A DNA stretch of 52,000 nucleotides from Acidobacteriota bacterium (GCA_003222395.1 QHWB01000066.1:1-52000); one strand, 5' to 3'; numbered from the stretch's first letter, positions 16,750 through 25,926 are shown. A program made the numbers and translations. The notes: generated by a model not told the origin, from the sequence alone.

Positions 16750-16788
16750 TGACAGAAAATGTCAGGCGCGTCGTGACACGCGTTGTCA
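16750..16788. promoter_or_regulatory. Twin operator TGACA-N5-TGTCA
   Basis: Two perfect 15-bp palindromes of the same design lie 24 bp apart: TGACA GAAAA TGTCA (16750-16764) and TGACA CGCGT TGTCA (16774-16788). Arms are identical while the spacers differ, as expected for a protein-binding site rather than a simple duplication. They sit upstream of the -10 box at 16825 and between two divergent genes. The regulator is unknown. Confidence 0.65.
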
Positions 16789-16824
16789 GCGAGCGCTTGC
16801 GCCGTTTCTGAACACTATCGCCCC

Positions 16825-16830
16825 TATAAT
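16825..16830 (+). promoter_or_regulatory. -10 box of the VOC gene
   Basis: A perfect TATAAT lies 88 bp before the VOC start codon and 37 bp after the twin operator. No matching -35 is present at 17 bp, so activator dependence is possible; a leader of about 80 nt carrying GAGGAGA would result. Confidence 0.5.
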
Positions 16831-16917
16831 CCGGTTTCGGGATGCCTCTTACGCGGAATCAATGAAAAGCCGACGATTGCGGACAGGCGCGGACGGCCTC
16901 GTGAGGAGAACCGAGTC

Positions 16918-17295
16918 ATGTTGAGGAACGCCCCGATTGTGCCCTACATCCCGGTAGCCAACGTCGCCCGGGCGCGCAGGTTCTACGAAGAGAAGGTCGG
17001 ACTGAAGCCGGAACAGGAATACGCCGGCGGCGTGATTTACGAGTGCGGCAAAGGCTCCTGGGTGTTCATGTATCCATCACCAGGCGCCGGCACTTCGAAG
17101 GCGAGCGCCGCGTTCTGGGCGGTCGACGACGTCGCGGCCGAAGTCGCGGAGCTGAAGGCGCGCGGCGTCGTCTTCGAGGAATACGACATGCCGGGGATCA
17201 AGACGGTCAACGGCATCGCGACCGGCGGCGGCGCGAAGACGGCGTGGTTCAAGGACACCGAGGGGAATATCCTGGCGATCAGCCAGCGCCTCTAG
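16918..17295 (+). CDS. VOC (glyoxalase/bleomycin-resistance fold) family protein
   Basis: 125 aa. The start is the ATG at 16918, preceded by GAGGAGA at about 8 nt; the frame is open upstream to 16783 but that part lies in the promoter. Two beta-alpha-beta-beta-beta modules are visible: VPYIPVANVARARRFYEEKVG with GSWVFMYPS, and AAFWAVDDVAAEVAELKARG with AWFKDTEGNILAISQ. The metal site found in true glyoxalase I is only partly matched (terminal Glu in DTEGN), so it may be a dioxygenase-like, isomerase or antibiotic-binding member. Control by the twin palindrome upstream is likely but inferred. Confidence 0.85.
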   Translation: MLRNAPIVPYIPVANVARARRFYEEKVGLKPEQEYAGGVIYECGKGSWVFMYPSPGAGTSKASAAFWAVDDVAAEVAELKARGVVFEEYDMPGIKTVNGIATGGGAKTAWFKDTEGNILAISQRL

Positions 17296-17314
17296 TCGAC
17301 GCGGCCTCGCTTGC

Positions 17315-17469
17315 GGCGAGACCGAGCTTGCCTGCGACATCGCCATCAAAATCGTGCTCGACGGTTCGTGGCCGATGCGGATCGCGTCGCGCGGTTCGAG
17401 CGCGAAGCGCAGATCCTCGCGTCGCTCTGTCAGCGGAACATCGCCGGCATTCACGGCCTCGACATGTAG
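17315..17469 (+). pseudogene. Relic of a Ser/Thr protein kinase N-lobe
   Basis: A 155-bp remnant reads as kinase in two frames. From 17315 the first frame gives GETELACDIAIKIVL, which resembles the strand carrying the ATP-binding Lys (RDVAIKVL in active Pkn kinases). From 17371 another frame gives ADADRVARFEREAQILASL and then CQRNIAGIHGLDM, ending at TAG (17467-17469), matching the helix-C segment RFEREAQVLASLNHPNIAAIYGLE. A frameshift between about 17359 and 17371 separates them, and both flanks of the kinase are missing. It begins 20 bp after the VOC stop. Confidence 0.7.
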
Positions 17470-17511
17470 TCCGCGATGCCGGCGAGGAGCGTCAGCCTCA
17501 GCGCCAGCCTT

Positions 17512-18939
17512 TCAAAACGTGAGACTGAACAGATACTGAATCAGATCATGTCTCTCGCCGGTCGACAATCCGAGATGGAAGCATGTGTTGTAGTGGTCGA
17601 CGACGGCAGCGAGAGTGGGGAAGCGGCCATCGTGGAAGAAGCCGCCCTTTGTGTGCGTAAAGATCGCGCCGATCGGAGACGTGCGATACCGCTGGTCAGG
17701 CGCTCGATCCGCCTGAAACGCGTCGACGCAGACCTCGGCCGGCGTGTGCAGGTTCCAGCCCGGTTCGGTCCAGACTGGTTCGACGTGACAGTTGTTGCAG
17801 CCGGCTTTGCCGCTGAACAGCTCATCGCCCCGCTTGGCCGCTGCCGGATCGAAGCTGCCGGCGCGAGGCTGCGGCGACGGAATCGAGAGCTGATAGAACT
17901 GCAGATCCGAAAGCTTCGAGGTAATCCGATCGTCGTCCGGGTTGATGTGCGGCAAATCAGCGAATCCGTGTGTGGCCGCAATCGGAAATTGCGCTGCGTT
18001 ATCGAGACGCGGATCGAAGAACCGTCCGGATCCGTGCATTTCCAGATTGGCGACGAACGCATTCCAGTGCGGCACCGATCCCCAGCCGGTCCACGTATGC
18101 AGGTTGACGCCGCCGAGACCAAACGCGGGCGGGATCAGCGTTGCGCCTGGAACGTTGGTACGCGTGACGACGCCGTTGCTGATTTGCTTGGGGTTGAACG
18201 CTTTGCCGTCGAGAATGAGCTCTGCGTCGAACTTTCCGGGTCCCCAACTTCGGAGCACAGTCCGGACCGTATTCTGACTGACGCCAAGCAGCGCGGCGAA
18301 CGCGCTCAAGTCTGGCGCGAGCGCCACGATTGCGCCGACGTTCAGGTCGCGATTGGCCCAGCCGTCGAGACGACGACCCACGCAGCCGGTGCCAGGATTC
18401 GGGGTCACCGCGCCAGCGCACAACGACGGATGCGAATCGTCGACCGTCGAGTGGCACAGAGCGCATTGAATACCGATGGATTTCAGCGTTCCGTTCGCAT
18501 TGAACTCACCCGTCACGCCAAGGACCGCGTTCAACCTCAGGAGCGCCAGCGTCACCGCCGGGTCATCCAGGTTGACCTTGCCCTTCCCAATCTGATCGAC
18601 GAGGTCATCGGGCAGCGCCGCGACGTCGATCTTGAGGCCGACGGCCAAGGCGGTGCGCGGGCTCACCCCGGGGCCGACGCCGCCTAAACGCGCCCCCTCG
18701 ATCGCCTGGTGGAGCTTCAGCGTGCCGCCCCAGAACGCCTCATCGCCGAAGGTATCGAAGCGAAACGTCTGTCGGCCGCGTTTCACCTTCTGCTCGGCGT
18801 TCTGAACCGGATCCATGACCGGTTGTTTTGCTGTTTCCTGTTGGTCGCCAAACCGCGACCGCCCGACGGCCAGAGCGAGTGTCAACAGCCACAGGACGCT
18901 AACGCTGACGAGCCAGGTGCGGGTTGTCGATCGAGCCAT
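17512..18939 (-). CDS. Exported diheme c-type cytochrome (peroxidase/MauG-like family)
   Basis: 475 aa with a textbook ribosome binding site AAGGAGG 7 nt before the ATG and an uncleaved or cleaved N-terminal signal (WLVSVSVLWLLTLALAVG). Two CxxCH sites are present: IQCALCHSTVDDSHP near residue 160 and AGCNNCHVEPVWTEPG near residue 385. The closing part PIGAIFTHTKGGFFHDGRFPTLAAVVDHYNTC resembles the C-terminal region of bacterial diheme cytochrome c peroxidases. Members reduce hydrogen peroxide or modify proteins or organic substrates in the periplasm. The distal ligands were not identified, so the exact reaction is open. The gene stands alone, between a kinase relic and a long gap. Confidence 0.83.
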   Translation of the reverse strand: MARSTTRTWLVSVSVLWLLTLALAVGRSRFGDQQETAKQPVMDPVQNAEQKVKRGRQTFRFDTFGDEAFWGGTLKLHQAIEGARLGGVGPGVSPRTALAVGLKIDVAALPDDLVDQIGKGKVNLDDPAVTLALLRLNAVLGVTGEFNANGTLKSIGIQCALCHSTVDDSHPSLCAGAVTPNPGTGCVGRRLDGWANRDLNVGAIVALAPDLSAFAALLGVSQNTVRTVLRSWGPGKFDAELILDGKAFNPKQISNGVVTRTNVPGATLIPPAFGLGGVNLHTWTGWGSVPHWNAFVANLEMHGSGRFFDPRLDNAAQFPIAATHGFADLPHINPDDDRITSKLSDLQFYQLSIPSPQPRAGSFDPAAAKRGDELFSGKAGCNNCHVEPVWTEPGWNLHTPAEVCVDAFQADRAPDQRYRTSPIGAIFTHTKGGFFHDGRFPTLAAVVDHYNTCFHLGLSTGERHDLIQYLFSLTF

Positions 18940-19367
18940 CTAATCCTCCTTGCCGGCCGTGCCGGAGGAGCGCGCCGTTGCGGAGGTACGTGCGAATCGC
19001 TGTCGGACATGGTTGGAACACACGGCATTCCGACGTATGAGTTCGCATCGGTTGATGGTTGAACCGGCGCACTGCCTCCGGCGAATGGCAGCGATCGCCG
19101 ATGCGCAAGCCGAGTACCTGATGACGCCGATCTGAAACGCTCGAAAAACTGCGGCTCTTTTCGATAAACTAATATCCTGCAGTAGCAAAGCGCTTCATGT
19201 GACGTACCGGCCGCGTTCACAAAATTGCGCAAGTTTCGACAATCCTTCCGGCAGAGCCCGTGCGTCGACGCGCTGCTCAGCCTAAATCGGCGCGCGATCT
19301 CCGCGATCTCAATGAACAACTTGGACTGTTACGCGTGGCGTGATTAGTCAATGATCAGGCAGAAAAC
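18940..19367. other. 428-bp intergenic region without a recognisable gene
   Basis: The divergent gap between the diheme cytochrome and the methyltransferase has several short open frames on both strands, none with a ribosome binding site or protein-like composition. AT content rises around 19140-19220 (TCGATAAACTAATATCC), the likely promoter zone, but no clear -35/-10 pair could be set. I see no tRNA-like fold or tandem repeat here. Confidence 0.5.
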
Positions 19368-20213
19368 ATGGAACCGCTGATCCGCGACATCTCCGACACG
19401 GCGCGCTGGGTCGCGGTCTATCGCGCGCGCGAGACGGAGCGGCCCGACGCGGCGTTCCGCGATCCGTTCGCGCGGCGGCTCGCCGGCGAGCGCGGCGAGC
19501 AGATTGCCCGCGCGATGCCGATGGCGGAGGAGGCTGCGTGGTCGTTCATCGCGCGCACGCACCTGTTCGATCGGTTCATCGTGCGCGCCGTCGAGGGCGG
19601 CGCCGATCTCGTCGTGAACCTCGCGGCCGGGCTCGACGCGCGCCCGTACCGCATGACGCTGCCGCCGTCGCTGCGGTGGGTGGAAGTCGATCTGCCGGAG
19701 ATCCTCGACTACAAGGAAGAGATGCTCGCTGCGGAGAAGCCGGTCTGCGCGCTCGAGCGCGTGCGCCTCGATCTCTCGAACGTCGACGCGCGGCGCGGAC
19801 TGTTCGCGCGCCTCGGCGGCTCGGCGCGGCACGCGCTCGTCATCAGCGAAGGACTGCTCATTTATCTGATGCGGTCGGACATATACGACCTCGGGCGCGA
19901 CCTCGCGGAGCCGGCGGGCTTCCGCCACTGGGTCGTCGACATCGTCTCGCCCGGGCTGCTCGAGATGCTGAAGCAGCGAATGGGCGATCTCGTCCGTCAG
20001 GCGGGCGCGCCCTACGTGTTCGGTCCGCCGGAGGGGCCGCCGTTCTTCGAGCGGTGCGGCTGGAAGCCGATCGAAGTGCGATCGATGCTGAAAACCGCCG
20101 CGAAGCTGGGACGCCTGCCGATGCTGCTGCGGATGCTCGCCCTGCTGCCGGAATCAGCCGGCGCCCAGGGCTCACGTCCGTGGGCGGCAGTTTGTCTGCT
20201 GTCCCGCTCGTGA
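19368..20213 (+). CDS. SAM-dependent methyltransferase (leucine carboxyl methyltransferase-like)
   Basis: 281 aa. The fold is that of the bacterial PF04072-type methyltransferases: N-terminal ISDTARWVAVYRARETERP and DPFARRLAG, SAM-binding VVNLAAGLDARPYRM near residue 85, WVEVDLPEILDYKEEML, and HALVISEGLLIYL. Bacterial members mostly methylate carboxyl or hydroxyl groups of small molecules. The first line of the protein (DTARWVAVYRA) is typical of the family and supports the ATG at 19368, though no strong ribosome binding site precedes it. It stands alone; its substrate is unknown. Confidence 0.87.
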   Translation: MEPLIRDISDTARWVAVYRARETERPDAAFRDPFARRLAGERGEQIARAMPMAEEAAWSFIARTHLFDRFIVRAVEGGADLVVNLAAGLDARPYRMTLPPSLRWVEVDLPEILDYKEEMLAAEKPVCALERVRLDLSNVDARRGLFARLGGSARHALVISEGLLIYLMRSDIYDLGRDLAEPAGFRHWVVDIVSPGLLEMLKQRMGDLVRQAGAPYVFGPPEGPPFFERCGWKPIEVRSMLKTAAKLGRLPMLLRMLALLPESAGAQGSRPWAAVCLLSRS

Positions 20214-20234
20214 CATTCGACCATCACCCTTCCG

Positions 20235-20266
20235 CACGAAAATCACGAACCACGAACATCACGAAA
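20235..20266. repeat. CACGAA-type short tandem repeat
   Basis: Units CACGAAAAT, CACGAAC, CACGAACAT and CACGAAA follow one another downstream of the methyltransferase stop. The remaining 240-bp gap up to 20453 holds no convincing gene. Confidence 0.6.
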
Positions 20267-20453
20267 TGGACTCACGCCGACCTCGGCCTGAACCGCGGCG
20301 ACCAGCTGCGATCAGCAAAACCCGCAATTCAGCGATCTGCGTCAAAACATTCGCGCACTCGCACGTGACGGTATATGTGGTCAGTTATTTCAATGGCTTG
20401 GCCACGTACGCGGCCGCATGTTGGCGGTCGTCTCCACGCTTTCGGTCGATAGG

Positions 20454-21950
20454 TTATCTCGTCGCGGCAGGAACGACTGACGCTCCGCTCCCGGCGCGCC
20501 GCTGCGGCGGCATCATCCGCTCGAGGCGCGCGTACGTCGACAGCGTGGGCTGGCCTGACTGCTCCATCAGCGTCAGCGTCTGGCGGCGATTGTTGCCGCG
20601 CGACAGCTCGAGCAGGCGATTGACGAACACGAACCACAGCGCGCGCTGATCGCGATCGGTGTCGGCATGGCGCATGAAGTCGATGAAGTCGCGCAGACCG
20701 CGGATGCGCACGGCGCTCGACGGCATCAGGTCGAGCAGGTTCGCGAACAGCGTCGCCTTCTGATAGAAGTAGTCGCGCTCGCTCGCTTCGCTGCGGCCCG
20801 TCCACTGATCGAGCTCGGTGATGAACCGATCGGCGTTGTCGCGCCACTCGTCGGTGCGCCGCACGCGCTCGGGAACCGGATTCTGCCCGGTGCCGCGCAG
20901 TCCCATCCACATCTCGTAGAGGCGTCGCGCCGAGAACGTCTGCCAGTACAAATCGATCCGCGCTCCGCCGAGCAGCCGTGACGGCCGGATCGCGTCCGCG
21001 TTGATCGGCGTCACTTCCGCAATCGGATCGGCGCGCAGCAGCCGCGCGGCGGCGTTGAACGCCGACGGGACGAAGCTCTCGGTCGCGCTGTCGGCGCATC
21101 GTGGACCGTTCAGGTGCTTCAGCAGGTACGCCTTCAGCGAGTCCATGACGAACCAGCCCGGCACGCTGCGCTCGCGATCGGCGCCCTGCAGATCGGCGCT
21201 GCGTCCGACGATGTCGATGTCGGAGACCGAGAAGCCGCGCGGATCGCTCGTGCCCGCATTCAGCAGCTGGCCGTAGAACGTCTCGAGATACGTCGCTTCG
21301 ATCGCGCTGGGGCGGAAGCGGAGCAGCGCGCGCGCCACCGCCGGCATCTCGGTCGGCAGATGCGCACGCCACAGATACAGCTCGAGGAACCGCACGGCGT
21401 CGCCCCGTTCCGACGGCGCGAACGTCGTCCGCGCGAGCGTGCTCAATGCGCCGTAGTATTCGTCGACGGCCGGCACGAGCACGTCGCTGCACACCGCCGG
21501 CGCGAGATTCAGATCGATCCATTCGAAGAGCTCGCGCGCGCGCAGCGGCGCGACGAAGGCCATCAGCTGGGCGGCGCGCACCTGCAGCGGAACGCGAGCG
21601 ATCTGCGTGTCGTACGCCTGCGTCAGCGCGCCCTGCAGGCTGTCGGGCGGCACGCGGACCGACGTGCGGCGGTACGCGACCGGCGCCGCGTACGCGCGGA
21701 AGAACGCCTCTTCGAGCATCTCGCGCTTCCAGGCGAGGTCCGCGACGCGCGTCGACCCCGCTATCCGGATGAGAACGTCGGCGTTGAACTCGGGAGGGAG
21801 GGCTGCCGCGTCCCGAATCAGTGACTCGATGGCGGTGTCGCGATGCGGGGGATCGTCGGACGCGCGCGGTGCGGCAAATGCCGATGCGCAGAGCACGCAT
21901 GGAACGCAGAGAGCGCACAGAAAACTCTTGCTATACCGTTCGCAGATCAT
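20454..21950 (-). CDS. Exported protein of unknown function in the glycan cluster
   Basis: 498 aa. The ATG at 21950 overlaps the stop of the upstream gene as TGATG, so it is translationally coupled. A Cys-rich signal sequence (FLCALCVPCVLCASAFA) is encoded by a repetitive CTCTGCG-like stretch; the rest is helical and soluble (ESLIRDAAALPPEFNADVLI, RARELFEWIDLNLAP, DAVRFLELYLWRAHLP). No catalytic motif or membrane helix is apparent. The pattern suggests an alpha-helical periplasmic protein. Its position as last gene after two GT-C-like membrane proteins suggests a role in the same envelope process, which is inference. Confidence 0.8.
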   Translation of the reverse strand: MICERYSKSFLCALCVPCVLCASAFAAPRASDDPPHRDTAIESLIRDAAALPPEFNADVLIRIAGSTRVADLAWKREMLEEAFFRAYAAPVAYRRTSVRVPPDSLQGALTQAYDTQIARVPLQVRAAQLMAFVAPLRARELFEWIDLNLAPAVCSDVLVPAVDEYYGALSTLARTTFAPSERGDAVRFLELYLWRAHLPTEMPAVARALLRFRPSAIEATYLETFYGQLLNAGTSDPRGFSVSDIDIVGRSADLQGADRERSVPGWFVMDSLKAYLLKHLNGPRCADSATESFVPSAFNAAARLLRADPIAEVTPINADAIRPSRLLGGARIDLYWQTFSARRLYEMWMGLRGTGQNPVPERVRRTDEWRDNADRFITELDQWTGRSEASERDYFYQKATLFANLLDLMPSSAVRIRGLRDFIDFMRHADTDRDQRALWFVFVNRLLELSRGNNRRQTLTLMEQSGQPTLSTYARLERMMPPQRRAGSGASVVPAATR

Positions 21951-23731
21951 CAGCGTCGTTCCACGACATCCACGCGACTGACAGCCAACGCCAGCGGACG
22001 CGGATCGTCTCCGGATCCGACATCACGCGGCGACACGGTCGCCGAAAACAGCAGCCGCAGCTCGTTGAACCCGATCCACCACGCGGATGAAGGCGCCGCG
22101 ATGCGAATCTCCTGCCATCCTGGTGGAATTGCCGCCTCGGTGAGCAGCGTGCCGTTCAGAATCGCCGTCATCTGCTGCGGCGGCTGATGGCGTTCGAACG
22201 GCGACCGCGCCGTGATGACGATGTCCGCGCCGGCGGCTGAGCTGCGCGGCAGGACGATGCGCGCTTCCTTGCCGACGACCCATGCGAACTCGCGCAGGCC
22301 GTCGTGCTCGGTCGTCGCGAAGCCGGACCGCAGCGGCCGGTCGACCGCGAGCGCGCCGGGCGAGACATGCGGGAACGGCGGCGCGACGACACGCGCGGCG
22401 ATCGGAACGAGGGCAGCGACGATTGCCAGCGACAGACCCCATGCTGCCAGCTCGGCCCCCAGAGACGCCGCATCGAGCGCGTCGGCGATCGCCGCCGAGG
22501 CCAGCAGCAGCAGCACGTCGTAGTACAGGTAGTGCACCGGATAAAGCGTCGTCATGCTGAACGCGAACAGCGCCAGCGCCATCCACGGCAGAGCGCGCTG
22601 TCGGCGCGCGAGGGCGGCCCACGCAGCGGCGTAGACGCCGAGCATTGCGATTGCCTGCAGCGGCACGACGAGCGACTCGCGGTGGTGTTCCAGCAGCCAT
22701 TCGGTCAGCCCAATCGTCTCCTGGCCGGGCCGCGCCAGCACCGGCCAGACCGCCGCCGCCATCACGCGCGGATACGACAACACCATCGAGTCCCAAATGC
22801 CGCGGGAATCCCACGCGACGAACGGCCCGAGCATGATCGCCGCTGCGCCCGCCGACGCGATTAGGACTGCCGGCAGCCGCCGGCGGTCGGTTCGCCACAC
22901 GCCCATCAGAAAAACAGGCACGACCGCGACCATGGTCGTGCGGGCGGCGATGAGGACGCCGAGAAGACACGCGGCCGCGACCGGCCGCGATCTCGACGTC
23001 ATCAGTGCGAACAGCAGGATGAGCGGCCAGTACGCCGGAGTGTGCCCGATGAGCGTGAATCGCTGGACGTCGAGCGCCAGCGCGAGCGCGGCGAGGAGCG
23101 CGAGCCACGCGACGGCGTCGGCGACTCTGCGGCGCGACGCGTTGACGGACGCCGCAACGGCGCACCACATGGGCACGAACAACTCGCCGGCAATCGTGAC
23201 GGTCCTGAAATCGAGGCGGAGCAGCTGCGGGACGACGAATGGCCCCCACAGCACGGGACCGTACGGCATCGCCATTTCCCACGTGGTGTCGTAGGAGCGA
23301 TAGATCGTGTACGGGCTGTGGCCGTTGAGAAACCGCCGCGTCGCTTCGCGGATGACGATCAGCATGTCCGCGCCGTACGGCAGCCACGCCATCAGCCGCG
23401 TCCAGCGATAGAGCGCGATGGCGATCGCCGCCGCTCCAATGCACGCGGAAGCGATCGCCGCCGCCGACATGCGCGGCATCGGCGCCGCCGGCGCTGTGCT
23501 GTCGGCGCGAGGCCAGGCGACGACCATCGCCACGATGGCGCAGGTGAAGAGCACGGTGACGAGCGGATACGACGCCGGCGTGCCACGATACGCAACCGAC
23601 AGGTCGGGCCAGGCGAATATCAGAACGGCAAGCGCCAAGATCGCTAGCGTTCCGGAGGTGCAGATGCGGGACATGTGTGGACGGCCGTCGATAATCGAAC
23701 GCAGAGTCCGGTTCGGCTCGCCGACGCTCAC
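21950..23731 (-). CDS. Polytopic membrane protein, GT-C glycosyltransferase-like
   Basis: 593 aa from the GTG at 23731, which overlaps the upstream stop as GTGA; ATGs at 23749 and 23674 are alternatives. About ten membrane helices are seen (TLAILALAVLIFAWP, AAAIASACIGAAAIAIALY, LILLFALMTSR, ALALFAFSMTTLYPVHYLYYD). The first large periplasmic loop has MPYGPVLWGP, similar to DUF2029-type mannosyltransferases. A soluble beta-rich C-terminal domain of about 130 residues (GWQEIRIAAPSSAWWIGFNE) may bind carbohydrate. It would transfer sugars from a polyprenyl-phosphate donor at the outer face of the inner membrane. The donor could be made by the GT2 enzyme at 27716. Activity is inferred from fold only. 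Confidence 0.8.
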   Translation of the reverse strand: MSVGEPNRTLRSIIDGRPHMSRICTSGTLAILALAVLIFAWPDLSVAYRGTPASYPLVTVLFTCAIVAMVVAWPRADSTAPAAPMPRMSAAAIASACIGAAAIAIALYRWTRLMAWLPYGADMLIVIREATRRFLNGHSPYTIYRSYDTTWEMAMPYGPVLWGPFVVPQLLRLDFRTVTIAGELFVPMWCAVAASVNASRRRVADAVAWLALLAALALALDVQRFTLIGHTPAYWPLILLFALMTSRSRPVAAACLLGVLIAARTTMVAVVPVFLMGVWRTDRRRLPAVLIASAGAAAIMLGPFVAWDSRGIWDSMVLSYPRVMAAAVWPVLARPGQETIGLTEWLLEHHRESLVVPLQAIAMLGVYAAAWAALARRQRALPWMALALFAFSMTTLYPVHYLYYDVLLLLASAAIADALDAASLGAELAAWGLSLAIVAALVPIAARVVAPPFPHVSPGALAVDRPLRSGFATTEHDGLREFAWVVGKEARIVLPRSSAAGADIVITARSPFERHQPPQQMTAILNGTLLTEAAIPPGWQEIRIAAPSSAWWIGFNELRLLFSATVSPRDVGSGDDPRPLALAVSRVDVVERR

Positions 23732-25926
23732 CGCGATGTTCGCCGCCATAGCTGGAGCTCGTGGACGGACCACCATCGCCCGGCCGCCTGACCGGTCTCG
23801 CGAATCACGAGCGTCGCGGTCTGGTTGTCGGGGAGGGCGATGGTGATCCGCGGATAACTCGGGTCGCGCACGAAGGCCGCGACGAACTCCGAGTACGGCG
23901 TCGCGCGATACAGCACGCGCGTGGCCCCGCCGGCATCGACGGCGTCGACCTCCAGCTCGCGCGGGTGGTCGAAGAGAGATCGTTCCGCCAGCCGCATGTC
24001 GACGCGCGCGATGTTTGCCGGCCGGGCGAGCGTCGCGGCAATCCAGCTCGTGCCCCGCTGTCCGCCAATCCAGCGCGTATCGCGATTGCCGTCCGTCAAA
24101 TACGCGACGCGATCTTCTGCTTCGGAGACCGACACAGACAGTTCGCGTCGATCGATCGGTACGACCGGTTCCGCCGCCGGCGGCGCGATCGGTCGTTCGA
24201 GCTCGAACACGTACGCATCGAGCAGCCGTTCTTCCCGTACGACCTGTCCGGAGCTTCGCAGCAGACCGAGCGCGAGGCGGTGCTCGTCGTTCGCGAGCTG
24301 CGTGACGTTGTAGTCCTCCTGGTTGATCACGACGTAGCGGACGCCGAGCGATCGCAGCATGCGGACGACCGCCGACGGGCGATCGTTGTCGTACAGCACG
24401 CTGTCGCGCCCGCGGAAGAGCAGCTGCAGCGGGCTGTCATATCCGCTCATGCCGTTGACGATCGGATGCGAATGGAACAACGTGGCGAACTGGTAATTCA
24501 GCTCCTGAACGCTCGACGTCCGAACGGGAAGGTGCAGTACCGCGCCTGGCAGGCGGCCGCCGAGCCACTCAGCCACGGCGCGATCCGCGGGACGGCCGCG
24601 TGCACCGTACGAATGGACCGGCAGTGGAACGGCGCAGCTCTCGGCGAGAATTGCGAGGACCGCGATCGCCGTGGCGAGCGAGCGGGCGCGGGCGGGAACG
24701 TGAATCGCCGAAAGCCGGGCGCCGAACCCCACGAGCACGGAAAGGCCGAGGAAGAAGATGATCGCAAACCGCGCGGGAACGCGCATGCCGTTCATGCCGG
24801 GAACGACCCGCAGCAGCCAGTCGTACGGCCCGTGAGTCGTCACGAGATGCCCCCACACCCGTACGTGCGGGCCCAGCGACAGGACGAGCGCGGCGACTGC
24901 AATCAGCCCATACACCGATACCCATCGGGCGACGTCGTCGCGGCGCCCGCGCAGGTGGCCGAGTGCGATCGCCGCGAGCACGATCGCGACAACGCCAGGA
25001 AAGAGATCCTTCTCGGCCTCACCCGGTTCGCCGGCACGCAGCCAGCGCCACACACCCATCGAGCTGCGCCCGATGAAGTACGAACGAACATCCGCCGATC
25101 CCTCCTCCAGTTCCGCGAGCCTCCGTACGTGTCCGTAATCGGATCTCACGCGACTGTATCTCAGACCGACCGGTGCGAGCGCCACGACGATCGTCGCGGC
25201 CGCCACGGCCAGCTCCGCCAGCCGGCGCGCTCGCCGCGTGCGCTCGTGCCGCAGCCCGTCGAGCGCCACGGACGCGATGGGGAGCGCCATGAAGTACGCG
25301 ACGTAGCTGTTCGACAGCGCCTGGAGCGCGCAGCCGACGCCGAAAGTTCCGAGATATCCGCGGCGACCCGTCGAGAAGTATCGATGCAGCCCGTACAAGG
25401 CGATCGGCAGCCATCCCGTCGCGATGAACTGAATGTGCGAGAGCTCGATGAATCGAAACGAACAGAACGCATAGAACGCAGCAGCGATGACGCCGGAACG
25501 GCGGCTGCGCGTGAGCGAGGTCGCGAGGAGGTACATGCCCACGCCGGCAATCGCAAACGAAACGATCAACGCGACGTTGTACGTCAGAATCGGATTGCCG
25601 GTGATCCAGTACACCGGCGCGACGAGGACGGCGATGCCCAGGAGGTTCTCGGAGAACGCCAGCGTATTGCGGTACGGATAATAGATCGGTGCGTCCCACA
25701 GGCCGACCAGCCCGTGGCGCAGACGGTCGGCATCCCAGCCGATAATCCACGTGTTCAGGAGCGTATCGACGAGATCGGAGGGCAGCCGGCGAGTCGGATG
25801 CTGCCACAGCGGCAGCGTCATGACGATCGCCGCGATCGCGAAGCCGACGAACGCGATCATGAGCTCCCGCAGGCGGACGTCGACAGCCGTCTCGCGATCG
25901 GCCGCCGGCGCCGCGTCGACGTTCAT
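23728..25926 (-). CDS. Large membrane protein, GT-C-like, with discoidin-like C-terminal domain
   Basis: 732 aa. After a short cytoplasmic tail the membrane part (20-440) has about eleven helices. The first periplasmic loop contains WIIGWDADRLRHG and APIYYPYRNTLAFSE, typical of bacterial GT-C proteins, which place an acidic residue here. A periplasmic part follows (RMLRSLGVRYVVINQEDYN). The final 140 residues resemble an F5/8 type C (discoidin) carbohydrate-binding fold: YLTDGNRDTRWIGGQ, RPANIARVDMRLAE and WWSVHELQLWR. It heads a three-gene minus-strand operon with overlapping ends and is divergent from a related gene at 26007. A role in assembling a surface glycan is likely; the sugar is unknown. 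Confidence 0.82.
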   Translation of the reverse strand: MNVDAAPAADRETAVDVRLRELMIAFVGFAIAAIVMTLPLWQHPTRRLPSDLVDTLLNTWIIGWDADRLRHGLVGLWDAPIYYPYRNTLAFSENLLGIAVLVAPVYWITGNPILTYNVALIVSFAIAGVGMYLLATSLTRSRRSGVIAAAFYAFCSFRFIELSHIQFIATGWLPIALYGLHRYFSTGRRGYLGTFGVGCALQALSNSYVAYFMALPIASVALDGLRHERTRRARRLAELAVAAATIVVALAPVGLRYSRVRSDYGHVRRLAELEEGSADVRSYFIGRSSMGVWRWLRAGEPGEAEKDLFPGVVAIVLAAIALGHLRGRRDDVARWVSVYGLIAVAALVLSLGPHVRVWGHLVTTHGPYDWLLRVVPGMNGMRVPARFAIIFFLGLSVLVGFGARLSAIHVPARARSLATAIAVLAILAESCAVPLPVHSYGARGRPADRAVAEWLGGRLPGAVLHLPVRTSSVQELNYQFATLFHSHPIVNGMSGYDSPLQLLFRGRDSVLYDNDRPSAVVRMLRSLGVRYVVINQEDYNVTQLANDEHRLALGLLRSSGQVVREERLLDAYVFELERPIAPPAAEPVVPIDRRELSVSVSEAEDRVAYLTDGNRDTRWIGGQRGTSWIAATLARPANIARVDMRLAERSLFDHPRELEVDAVDAGGATRVLYRATPYSEFVAAFVRDPSYPRITIALPDNQTATLVIRETGQAAGRWWSVHELQLWRRTSR

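Noticed and set aside
18950-19135. Small plus-strand frame of 61 codons in the gap upstream of the methyltransferase.
   Set aside because: No ribosome binding site, Arg/Ala-rich shadow-like composition, and it overlaps the promoter zone of the diheme cytochrome.
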